Positions 37,314 through 44,275 of a DNA stretch of 44,275 bases are shown here, one piece after another (the stretch's first letter is position 1; the number at the start of each line of letters is the position of its first letter). The notes beneath the pieces were generated by a model, which was given only the letters and a program-made list of their open reading frames with translations, had not been told where the DNA came from and made no database searches. Origin of the DNA: an uncultured Treponema sp. (GTDB lineage: Bacteria > Spirochaetota > Spirochaetia > Treponematales > Treponemataceae); contig CAMOIE010000022.1 in the NCBI GenBank assembly GCA_946615905.1, positions 1 to 44,275 on the forward strand, in the 5' to 3' direction. The position numbers and the translations under genes are program-made.

Positions 37314-38646
37314 TGTAGGTCGCCTTTGGACGCGCCGTGATTATTACGCGGCGGTTCTGAGCGCGGCCTTCCGGCGTTGAGTTGTCTGCGATGGGCTGGG
37401 TTCCGCCGTATCCCCTGTAGGAGAATATGTTCTGCGGCAGTCCGTTGCGGACAAGTTGGCGTATAATCGTCTGTGTCCTTGCGATTGAGAGGTTCATCTG
37501 GCCTTCAGGCTTGTTCACGTCGGCAGTGTGTCCTTCAACAAGAATCGTAAAGGCGTTGTCCTTGTTGATGTCCTTCAGAATAAATGCCAAATCCTTAATT
37601 TTTGACATCTCGCTTTCCAAAAGTTCGGCAGAGTCTGCCTTGAATTTCAAGTCGTAGAGAATCTGGATTCCGTTTAGCGTGTCCGTAATCTGCGGGTTTT
37701 CGTCACTGTTGTAAAGTTTTTGCTTCAATTCGCGGAATATAGTGTAGTAGCTTCCGCTCTTGTCCGCGACCTCGACTTTTGAGACCAGCTTGTCTTTGTC
37801 CAAAAGAACCACGACTTTTCCCTGCTTGAGTAACTCGATGTTTTCTGGAATCGTCAGGATTTTCAGCGCATCCTCGCGTGAAATCACAGGGTCTGTGCGA
37901 AGGCGTCCGTATAGCTCCACAGCATTAATTCTCAGGGCATCGTAGCCGATTCTGTCTCGGTAAAGGTTTTCGTTGTCAGACCAGTGGTATAAAATCATCC
38001 CTTTCTGTTTTTCTGACTCAGGCTCTCCCATGTTGCGCTCGTAGACCGTGTTCATGTTCTTGTCCCAGATTTTGGGAAAGAAGCAGGGATTCGTCCTGTC
38101 CTCCTGGAATTCTCCATGAATCGGCAGCTTTCCGCGCGCATCGATTATGATTCCAGAGTAGACCCGGCTTGCGACTTCCTCGACCGGCCGCTCAGGCTTG
38201 TATGTGTAATGGTGCAGGACCATTGGGCTTGCGATGCTCAGCAGGTTTATCGTGTGGCGTGTCGAGAGCGTTGAGTCCCTGTTGGCGAAGACTGCGGAAG
38301 AACGTTTTCCGTTTTGAATTAGATTCGTGATTTCTTCGTAGGAAAAAGTCTTGTCGACAATCAAATCGCCAAGCTCCCGCTCTGAGTCCACTGCCACTGT
38401 GAAAAGTGGAGGGGAAACCAGATCCGGGATATTGTCGTCGATTTCTCGGACCGCCTCGGTTTTTCCTGACGGCATTTCGATACCCGCCCTTTCCATGTCC
38501 AGCGAGACGTTTGAGGTAAATTCGTTTTTTGTCCAGTCGATTGAAGAGGTTGACTGGAGGATTTTATCGTTCTGTGCGCTTAAAGTTGAAGCTATAAGCA
38601 TTGCGAAGATTACTTTTGCGCTCTTTTTCAAAAATTCTACATTCAT
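37300..38646 (-). CDS. OmpA family protein (C-terminal peptidoglycan-binding domain)
   Basis: This 448-residue protein has a signal peptide (cleaved near STLSAQ), a long N-terminal part of unknown fold and a C-terminal OmpA-like domain (about 330-440) with 'ILVEGHTADVNKPEGQMNLSIARTQTIIRQL' and 'GYGGTQPIADNSTPEGRAQNRRVIIT'. The latter binds meso-diaminopimelate or ornithine in peptidoglycan. It probably anchors the outer sheath to the cell wall. It follows the lytic transglycosylase gene by 5 nt in one operon. Confidence 0.9.
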   Translation of the reverse strand: MNVEFLKKSAKVIFAMLIASTLSAQNDKILQSTSSIDWTKNEFTSNVSLDMERAGIEMPSGKTEAVREIDDNIPDLVSPPLFTVAVDSERELGDLIVDKTFSYEEITNLIQNGKRSSAVFANRDSTLSTRHTINLLSIASPMVLHHYTYKPERPVEEVASRVYSGIIIDARGKLPIHGEFQEDRTNPCFFPKIWDKNMNTVYERNMGEPESEKQKGMILYHWSDNENLYRDRIGYDALRINAVELYGRLRTDPVISREDALKILTIPENIELLKQGKVVVLLDKDKLVSKVEVADKSGSYYTIFRELKQKLYNSDENPQITDTLNGIQILYDLKFKADSAELLESEMSKIKDLAFILKDINKDNAFTILVEGHTADVNKPEGQMNLSIARTQTIIRQLVRNGLPQNIFSYRGYGGTQPIADNSTPEGRAQNRRVIITARPKATYIMRK

Positions 38647-38651
38647 ACTCT

Positions 38652-39914
38652 TTAATTTTCGGCAGAAGAGCCTGCGAATTTTACGGGAATTGCGATTGTT
38701 GTGCCGGCTTTGAGCTTGCTATCGGAACTAAGACCGTTGAATTCGGCCAGGATTTCTGTTGGAATCGAATATTTTTTTGCGAGGGAAAAAATCGTGTCGC
38801 TCTTTTTGACCTTGTATTCAGTCCATTTTTGGTAGGACTCGATTTGCCGCTGAAATTCTGGGGGCGTGCCCGTGATTTTGCAATAGACCCAAAATGCGGA
38901 TGAACCTAACCCTGACGGCAGGCGGATTCTTACCGGCCACTTTTCGTCAGTCTTTTGTCGCAGTAGGGCGTTGTTTAAAATCCTAAGATTTTCTTCGTCC
39001 AACCTTAGCTCGGAGGCCAAGCGGCTGATTGTAATTTCTTTTGTCGCAATGAGATAGTCGAATTCTGCAAAGCGCTCTGACTTTGTGATTTCTGGCAGGC
39101 TGATTCCGTATTCCGCACCATTTTTTGAAAGTTCCGCCGCGGCCAGGAATTTCGGCACATAGCGCACTGACTCGTCTCTCAAAAGTCCTTTTTCCGCTAT
39201 GTACCAGAATGTCTTGACCGGGGATTTTTTGAGGATTCTCTGCATTGCCCCAGCCCCGCAGTTATAGGCGGCGATTGCAAGCGGCCAGTCGCCGAAAGTC
39301 TTGTAGTTGTCCTGCAGTTTTGTCAGGGCCGCGTCTGTCGAAATCCATGGGTCAAGTCTCTCGTCTATCACCGAATTTTTTGTCATGAATGGCTTTATCG
39401 AGTTTTCCATGAACTGCCAGAGTCCTGTCGCCTTTGACTTTGACAGCGCTGACGGCTTGTATTCGCTTTCAACGACTGGAAGGTATTCTAGGGCTGCCGG
39501 CATTCCCCGCTTTTTGAGTTCCCGCCTTATGTAGAGCCTGTACAATTCACCGGAGTCGAGGATTTTGCTCAAAGTCGATTTTCCGTAGAGCGTCGAATAA
39601 CTTGATATTGCGTCCGCCACGGCTTTTTGCGCGTAGGCTGTCTGAGGAATTTTTATCCCCTGAATCTCCGTGACTTTTTTTGACAGGAAGTATTCCCCGT
39701 TCGTCATTTTCTCAAGTGGGGATTTTTTTTCGCCGGACTTTTTGCCTCCGGGAATTTCCGGCATCTGAATCCGCTCCATAAGCTCTATTATTTCTGCCGG
39801 CGGCGGATTTGCGATTTCGTCAGAAACCCGCTCGACCTGGCCGAATAAATGAGAAATGAAGAGGAAAAAAATAAAAAGTGAAAATACCGCTGTCCGAATT
39901 CTGCTTCTTCGCAT
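38652..39914 (-). CDS. LysM-containing lytic transglycosylase (MltD-like)
   Basis: This 420-residue exported protein has a signal peptide, a SLT domain with 'EYLPVVESEYKPSALSKSKATGLWQFM' (catalytic Glu in V-E-S) and 'PLAIAAYNCGAGAM', and a C-terminal LysM ('YKVKKSDTIFSLAKKYSIP'). It cleaves the glycan strand of peptidoglycan. ATG at 39914 is used because it fits the signal peptide and begins 1 nt after the chemoreceptor stop; the longer frame adds 19 residues lying in the upstream gene. Confidence 0.92.
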   Translation of the reverse strand: MRRSRIRTAVFSLFIFFLFISHLFGQVERVSDEIANPPPAEIIELMERIQMPEIPGGKKSGEKKSPLEKMTNGEYFLSKKVTEIQGIKIPQTAYAQKAVADAISSYSTLYGKSTLSKILDSGELYRLYIRRELKKRGMPAALEYLPVVESEYKPSALSKSKATGLWQFMENSIKPFMTKNSVIDERLDPWISTDAALTKLQDNYKTFGDWPLAIAAYNCGAGAMQRILKKSPVKTFWYIAEKGLLRDESVRYVPKFLAAAELSKNGAEYGISLPEITKSERFAEFDYLIATKEITISRLASELRLDEENLRILNNALLRQKTDEKWPVRIRLPSGLGSSAFWVYCKITGTPPEFQRQIESYQKWTEYKVKKSDTIFSLAKKYSIPTEILAEFNGLSSDSKLKAGTTIAIPVKFAGSSAEN

Positions 39915-39915
39915 G

Positions 39916-42075
39916 TCAGACCGTAAACAAGTCAATCTGGCTGCCAATCTGGTCCACAGTATCGTGGACATAGCCTGAAATCTCGTTTAGGGCCTCGCCG
40001 GAAGATGAGATCTGGTTCGCGCTTGACGAAATCTGCTCCATGCTGCCCTTGATTGAGTCTGTCGTGTCGCGCAGGTGTTCTACTTCTGAGAGAATCGCCT
40101 TGTTGCCTTCCGCCATTTCGTGCGACGCTGAGCGGACTTCGGACGTGTTGTCGTTCATAAGCTGCAGGGCCTCGCTGATTTGCTTTGAACCGATTTGCTG
40201 CTCTTCCATCGCGGACTTAATCTGGATGACAAGTTCCTGCGTCGCCTTGATGTTGCTTGAGACCGCCTCGAATGACTCCTCCGAGGCTCTTGATGCGTTT
40301 ACAACGTCATCGATTGAATTCTGGATATTCTTTAGCTCCTCGCCGATTCTCTTTGACTGGATTGTTGATGTCTCTGAGAGCTTTCTGATTTCGTCAGCTA
40401 CAACGGAGAATCCTTTTCCCGCATCGCCCGCGTGGGCTGCTTCAATGGCGGCGTTCATCGCCAGAAGGTTTGTCTGGCTTGCGATTGCGGCGATTGTTTT
40501 GTTAGCGTCCTGCAAGGTTTTTGACTGGTCGTTGATTTTTTTGATTCTCTCATTGACATCGTTTTGCAGACTGATTCCTTCCGTGGCTTTTCCTGTAAGC
40601 TCGTTGAATGAATTTGCCATGTGACCGACAGAGTTATTGACTGAGTTGATGTTTCCAATCATCTCCTCGACGGCCGCCGATGCCTGTGTGACCCCGGAGG
40701 CCTGGCTCTCAATCATGTGTTCAAGAGACTCTATGTTCTTTGAGATTTCCTCGACCGCGCTGGCAGTCTGGCTCACTGACTCGACCTGGGCTTTCATCTG
40801 CGCGTCAATCGTGCCCAAATCATTCACGATGTTTTTGATTGAGTTGTCGTTGTCCTTGATTTTTGTCTGCAGCTGGCTCTGGACACCTTCGAGGACTTCC
40901 TTGGAGTCCTTCACTCCGGCGATTATCGACCTGAGCTTGCCCATAAAGCGGTTGAATCCGTCTCCCAAAGCCCCAATCTCGTTGTTGCTCTTGATTTCAA
41001 GTGTTTGGGTCAAGTCCGCGTCGCCAGTCGCGATTTCGTTGATTGAGTTGCGGACAGTTTTAAGAGGCTGGACCGCCAGAAACAAAAGTCCTGTTGTCGC
41101 CAGTGCCATGATTATTCCAATCAGAATACAGATTATCGAGACCATCGTTCCGACACGGTTTCCCGCCTCCTCAATCTGCTTCACCGGAATCACCAGCATG
41201 GCTGTCCACGGGGTTCCCTTTACCGGAGTGTAGGTCGCGAAATTTCGGATTCCGCTTGGGTCAGTGTAGTAGCCGGAGCCTTCCTTTCCCTGAACCGCGT
41301 TCTTGGCGATTTCTTCAAGCCCCTTGAATCCAGCCTTGCTTGCGTAGAGCAGGTCCATGTATTTTTCCTGGCCCCGGATATGGGAGAGCAAAACTCCGTT
41401 TGAACCGGCTAAAAGCGCCTTTCCGTCCTTTCCCAGCCTCAGCTCAGAAATCATCTTCTCAATCTCGTTGAGCTTTACAGCCCCCGCGAAGACTCCGATG
41501 AGCTTTTTGTTTTTATCGAAGGCAGGGCGGGCGATATAGTAGCAGACCGAGCCGTCTGCCTGAAAGTCGATGTTTGAGACGTAAGTCTGCTGCTTGCCGC
41601 TCATAATCTCACGGTAGAAGTCCTTGGAGATTACGGTCCTTGTGGAGCCGTCGCCAGCGTGTCCAACCCCGTCCGGAGTGCAGAAGAGAATGTAGTTGAA
41701 ATGCTCGTTCTGGATGTCCTGGTGATTTTCCAGCCATCTTATTATTGCGTCTGCGTCACCGGCTCTTGTTATGTCGCTGTCAGAGTAAATGCGGAGGTCG
41801 TTTATGAGGACTTCGTTCCAGTAGCCGACACGACCCGCGTCTTCTTCTATAATCTTTTGGCTGGAAGTCGCATAGTCGTCCTGGGAGGATTTTTTTACGC
41901 GGCTGACCGTCAGCGCAATCAAAATCACAAAGAATACAATGAGAATCGCAAAAATTCTTGCGGAAAACTGCAAAGCCATCTGCCCGTATTTTTTCCGTCC
42001 TCCAGTTTTTTCTGCTTTTGAATCTGATTCCCGGCTGATTTCTTTCTTTGAAGTGATTTCTTCGCTAGTGTCCAT
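39916..42075 (-). CDS. Methyl-accepting chemotaxis protein (dCache sensor)
   Basis: This 719-residue chemoreceptor has an N-terminal helix (about residues 33-55), a two-part Cache sensor (about 60-300, with 'FNYILFCTPDGVGHAGDG' and 'GYYTDPSGIRNFATYTPVKGTPWTAMLVIP'), a second helix (about 310-330), HAMP and a signalling hairpin ('[20 protein letters not shown]'). The tip is identical to that of the receptor at 28748 but the sensor is unrelated. CAGGAG lies 6 nt before ATG. It heads an operon with wall enzymes, an unusual company. Confidence 0.95.
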   Translation of the reverse strand: MDTSEEITSKKEISRESDSKAEKTGGRKKYGQMALQFSARIFAILIVFFVILIALTVSRVKKSSQDDYATSSQKIIEEDAGRVGYWNEVLINDLRIYSDSDITRAGDADAIIRWLENHQDIQNEHFNYILFCTPDGVGHAGDGSTRTVISKDFYREIMSGKQQTYVSNIDFQADGSVCYYIARPAFDKNKKLIGVFAGAVKLNEIEKMISELRLGKDGKALLAGSNGVLLSHIRGQEKYMDLLYASKAGFKGLEEIAKNAVQGKEGSGYYTDPSGIRNFATYTPVKGTPWTAMLVIPVKQIEEAGNRVGTMVSIICILIGIIMALATTGLLFLAVQPLKTVRNSINEIATGDADLTQTLEIKSNNEIGALGDGFNRFMGKLRSIIAGVKDSKEVLEGVQSQLQTKIKDNDNSIKNIVNDLGTIDAQMKAQVESVSQTASAVEEISKNIESLEHMIESQASGVTQASAAVEEMIGNINSVNNSVGHMANSFNELTGKATEGISLQNDVNERIKKINDQSKTLQDANKTIAAIASQTNLLAMNAAIEAAHAGDAGKGFSVVADEIRKLSETSTIQSKRIGEELKNIQNSIDDVVNASRASEESFEAVSSNIKATQELVIQIKSAMEEQQIGSKQISEALQLMNDNTSEVRSASHEMAEGNKAILSEVEHLRDTTDSIKGSMEQISSSANQISSSGEALNEISGYVHDTVDQIGSQIDLFTV

Positions 42076-42135
42076 AAAAATCTCCTGTCGACTGATTTTA
42101 AAGCACTTTTGAAAATAAATTAAGATAACCGCAAA

Positions 42136-42144
42136 ATTATAACA
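42136..42144 (-). promoter_or_regulatory. Extended -10 promoter of the chemoreceptor operon
   Basis: Minus-strand TGTTATAAT, about 60 nt before ATG 42075, giving a normal leader with AGGAG. The -35 box is weak. Confidence 0.5.
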
Positions 42145-42174
42145 TTAAGTTTTCAAAAGTAAACTTGAAATCAT

Positions 42175-42203
42175 TTGCAAAATTGGATTTACGTTATTAT
42201 TAT
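42175..42203 (+). promoter_or_regulatory. Promoter of the oligopeptide-binding protein gene
   Basis: TTGCAA (42175-42180), a 17-bp spacer and TATTAT (42198-42203). AAGGA before ATG 42244. Confidence 0.6.
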
Positions 42204-42243
42204 GACACTCGATAAAGTTCTTATTTTTTTTTAAGGAATTTTT

Positions 42244-43908
42244 ATGAAGCTGCGTTTTGAATTTGTGATTTCGGCTGTTTTTTTGCTTTCTATGGCCCTT
42301 GCCGCGTGTGACAAAAAAAGTTCTTCCGCCGGTAAAAAAGGTCCTCTTCCGCAAAAATCGGTTTACGGTTCTGTTTTGAACGTTTCTATCGATGCGACGA
42401 TTGACACTCTGGATGCCCAAAAGTCAGTTTACGCTTCTGCCTTCGAGATTATCGGGGACATTACGGACGGTCTTATGCAGATGGCTGACGATGGTTCCGT
42501 AAAAAAAGCAGTCTGCGAGGAGGAGATTGTTTCCGCTGACGGCAAATTGTACACATTCAAGCTCCGACATGACTGCTACTGGTCAAACGGCGATCCTGTG
42601 ACTGCCCACGACTTTGTTTACGGTTGGCAGAGGGCTGTAGACCCCGCAACCGAGTCGGAATACGCCTTTATGATGAGCGATATCGCCCAGGTCAAGAACG
42701 CAGTTGCCATTCAGGCAGGTCTTATGGAGCCGAATCAGCTAGGAGTCCGTGCCGTTGACGACTACACATTTGAAGTCCAACTACAGGTTCCAGTCTCATA
42801 TTTTGACCAGCTTCTGTATTTCTGTACTTTCTATCCGGCGAACCAGGCCTTTGTCGAGTCGTGTGGAGACAGTTATGCCTCAAGCCCCGATACAATCCTT
42901 TCAAACGGAGCCTTTCTTGTTACGGATTACAGCCCAAAGGGAAAGTCGATCGACCTTATAAAAAATACCGCCTATTATGATGCAGACAAGGTAAAACTCG
43001 GCGGAATCCACTACGAGATGATTTCAAACACTTCCGAAGGCCTCAATCTCTACAAGCAGGGGAAGTTGGATCTTTTTGAACTTGCTGGCGATCAGGTTCC
43101 AGAATTTCTGACTTCAAAAGAATTCCGTGCTGTCGACTCTGGCTTTCTCTACTATATCGTGCCAAACCTGCATGTAAAGGAACTTGCCAATAAAAATCTC
43201 CGTATGGCCATGACCTTTGCCATTGACCGCGAGGCTGCGGCAAAAATTCTTGGAGACGGTTCCAAAGGTGCTTATCAGTGTGTTCCCTCTGGCTATGCCT
43301 TTAATTCTTCCGGTGAGGATTTTAACCGGGGTGTCAAGGAATTTGAGAATGTCTGTGCCTATGACCCGCAGAAAGCCCGCGAATATTACAAAAAAGCTCA
43401 GGCTGAATTGGGAAAATCCTCCTTCAAGTTTGAATTCCTGTGTGCTGACAACCCTGAACAGATTGCCGTCATCAATGATTTGATTTCAAGAATGGAGTCC
43501 ATCCTGCCGGGAATGCATTTTACCCTTAAACTTGTTCCTAAATCTGAAAGACGCAAACTTATGGGACGCCACGACTTTGAAATCGGTCTTACAAACTGGG
43601 GACCAGACTATGCCGACCCGATGACCTATCTTTCTATGTGGATGACCGGCAACGACAACAACAACGGTGACTACTCAAATCCCCAGTACGATGCGATTAT
43701 CGCAGACTGTCAGGAAGGTTCCCTCTGTACGAAACCAGCAGAGCGTTGGTCCGCTTTGAAAGAGGCTCAGTCAATGGTCATGAATTCAGCCATCGTCTAT
43801 CCCCTCTTCCAGCAGTGCAATGCCGACCTCATAAAGAGCACCGTAAAGAATATCTCCTTCCACCCGGTCGCTATCAACCGAATCTATAAAAACACAACGA
43901 AACAATAA
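42244..43908 (+). CDS. Oligopeptide ABC transporter substrate-binding lipoprotein (OppA-like)
   Basis: This 554-residue lipoprotein has a signal with lipobox LAAC (Cys21 region), and family 5 solute-binding features: 'LNVSIDATIDTLDAQKS', 'LRHDCYWSNGDPVTAHDFVYGWQRAVDP', 'FAIDREAAAKI', 'PSGYAF' and 'LTNWGPDYADPMTYLSMW'. It captures oligopeptides outside the inner membrane. No permease genes follow in the window, so its transporter is elsewhere. A good terminator follows. Confidence 0.94.
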   Translation: MKLRFEFVISAVFLLSMALAACDKKSSSAGKKGPLPQKSVYGSVLNVSIDATIDTLDAQKSVYASAFEIIGDITDGLMQMADDGSVKKAVCEEEIVSADGKLYTFKLRHDCYWSNGDPVTAHDFVYGWQRAVDPATESEYAFMMSDIAQVKNAVAIQAGLMEPNQLGVRAVDDYTFEVQLQVPVSYFDQLLYFCTFYPANQAFVESCGDSYASSPDTILSNGAFLVTDYSPKGKSIDLIKNTAYYDADKVKLGGIHYEMISNTSEGLNLYKQGKLDLFELAGDQVPEFLTSKEFRAVDSGFLYYIVPNLHVKELANKNLRMAMTFAIDREAAAKILGDGSKGAYQCVPSGYAFNSSGEDFNRGVKEFENVCAYDPQKAREYYKKAQAELGKSSFKFEFLCADNPEQIAVINDLISRMESILPGMHFTLKLVPKSERRKLMGRHDFEIGLTNWGPDYADPMTYLSMWMTGNDNNNGDYSNPQYDAIIADCQEGSLCTKPAERWSALKEAQSMVMNSAIVYPLFQQCNADLIKSTVKNISFHPVAINRIYKNTTKQ

Positions 43909-43923
43909 TTCAATTAGCAATCT

Positions 43924-43957
43924 AAGAAGGCGTCTCTAGAAAGGGGCGTCTTTTTTT
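43924..43957 (+). terminator. Rho-independent terminator after the OppA-like gene
   Basis: A 14-bp stem with several G-T pairs (43924-43937 with 43942-43955, loop AGAA) runs into seven T (43951-43957). Confidence 0.75.
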
Positions 43958-44220
43958 ATGGGCGCAAGTGCCATCCGTATCAATGGCTTTCCGGGGTTCG
44001 CTCACGCTCATAGGTGGCTGTCCCAAAAAAGAAGGAAAAACGGTGGTTGAGCTTGTCGAAACTACCGCATATAGCGTTAACGGTCATTTCGACAGGCTCA
44101 ATGACCTCATCCTGTAATCAGATTGGATTGGACCGCCCCCTACCGTGCCCCTCCAATCCTTGCGCAGGCATCCAGCATCTGTGCGAGCCATCGGTATAAA
44201 CGCGGAAGCTATCGGTCATC
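43958..44220. other. Gene-free, repeat-rich tail
   Basis: No convincing gene. It holds GGC/GCC hairpins, the large palindrome at 44045-44106 and an inverted repeat GGATTGGA/TCCAATCC (44125-44132/44152-44159). Confidence 0.5.
44045..44106. repeat. Dispersed palindromic repeat (TTCGACAGGCTCAATGACC arm)
   Basis: TGAGCTTGTCGAAA (44048-44061) and TTTCGACAGGCTCA (44087-44100) are complementary except for one wobble pair, separated by 25 bp. The right arm recurs at 21738-21756 with one change. Confidence 0.75.
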
Positions 44221-44275
44221 AGTTAGGAGTTAGGAGTTAGGAGTTAGGAGTTAGGAGTTAGGAGTTAGGAGTTAG
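44221..44275 (+). repeat. Heptanucleotide tandem repeat AGTTAGG
   Basis: Seven perfect units of AGTTAGG plus six bases of an eighth, cut off by the window edge. No gene covers it. Such arrays change length by slippage. Confidence 0.97.

Noticed and set aside
37427..41233. Long open frames antisense to the OmpA, transglycosylase and chemoreceptor genes
   Set aside because: They mirror well-recognised coding sequences, are Ser/Phe-rich and have no ribosome sites.
43909..44220. Small gene after the OppA terminator
   Set aside because: Only short frames without ribosome sites and filled by palindromic repeats.
44221..44275. CRISPR array at the window end
   Set aside because: Seven-base units with no spacers; it is a simple tandem repeat.

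Overview
The window looks like a chromosomal segment of a host-associated spirochaete, most likely a gut or oral Treponema-like bacterium. This is inferred from the mix of genes: two large chemoreceptors with nearly the same signalling tip, a periplasmic LysM/LytM/OmpA/lytic-transglycosylase set, many lipoproteins with short lipoboxes, and many AT-rich sigma70-type promoters. No rRNA, tRNA, CRISPR array, phage gene or transposase was recognised. The species call is an inference.

Layout. 1-5.1 kb (+): terminators, a small membrane protein, a MATE exporter, a repeat-built lipoprotein, a LysM plus degenerate LytM protein and a MIF-type tautomerase. 5.1-8.1 kb (-): an amino-acid-binding lipoprotein, a threonine aldolase, and a flavodoxin/FMN-protein operon divergent from an Rrf2 regulator with two clear palindromic operators. 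8.2-26.9 kb (+): a long run of genes all in one direction. It encodes small detoxification-type enzymes: seven intact GNAT acetyltransferases, three DUF3795-type Cys-rich proteins, nitroreductase and flavodoxin-like enzymes, a VOC protein, an Asp/Glu racemase next to an ATC-hydrolase-like protein, a beta-lactamase-fold lipoprotein, an MccF-like S66 peptidase, a TetR regulator, two MATE exporters and a nucleoside phosphorylase. The part from 11.5 kb on carries a perfect 990-bp duplication and at least six gene relics. It ends at a strong bidirectional terminator near 26.85 kb.

26.9-28.4 kb (-): amino-acid ABC ATPase and permease, whose likely binding protein may be the one at 5.1 kb. 28.7-31.7 kb (+): a chemoreceptor and a putative outer-membrane protein. 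31.7-37.3 kb (+): purine genes purE-purF and purM-purN, split by an inverted MATE gene and a repeat-rich 374-bp gap. 37.3-42.1 kb (-): chemoreceptor, LysM lytic transglycosylase and OmpA protein. 42.2-43.9 kb (+): an oligopeptide-binding lipoprotein, then a repeat-rich tail with a heptamer tandem array.

Main observations: (1) the detoxification island with its repeated birth and decay of GNAT, DUF3795 and small-protein modules; (2) a candidate leader-peptide/anti-Shine-Dalgarno switch ahead of the last GNAT gene; (3) a 17-bp operator-like motif shared by two near-consensus promoters 16 kb apart; (4) a recurring layout with an extended -10 box exactly 6-7 nt before ATG and no usable Shine-Dalgarno, which suggests leaderless mRNAs.
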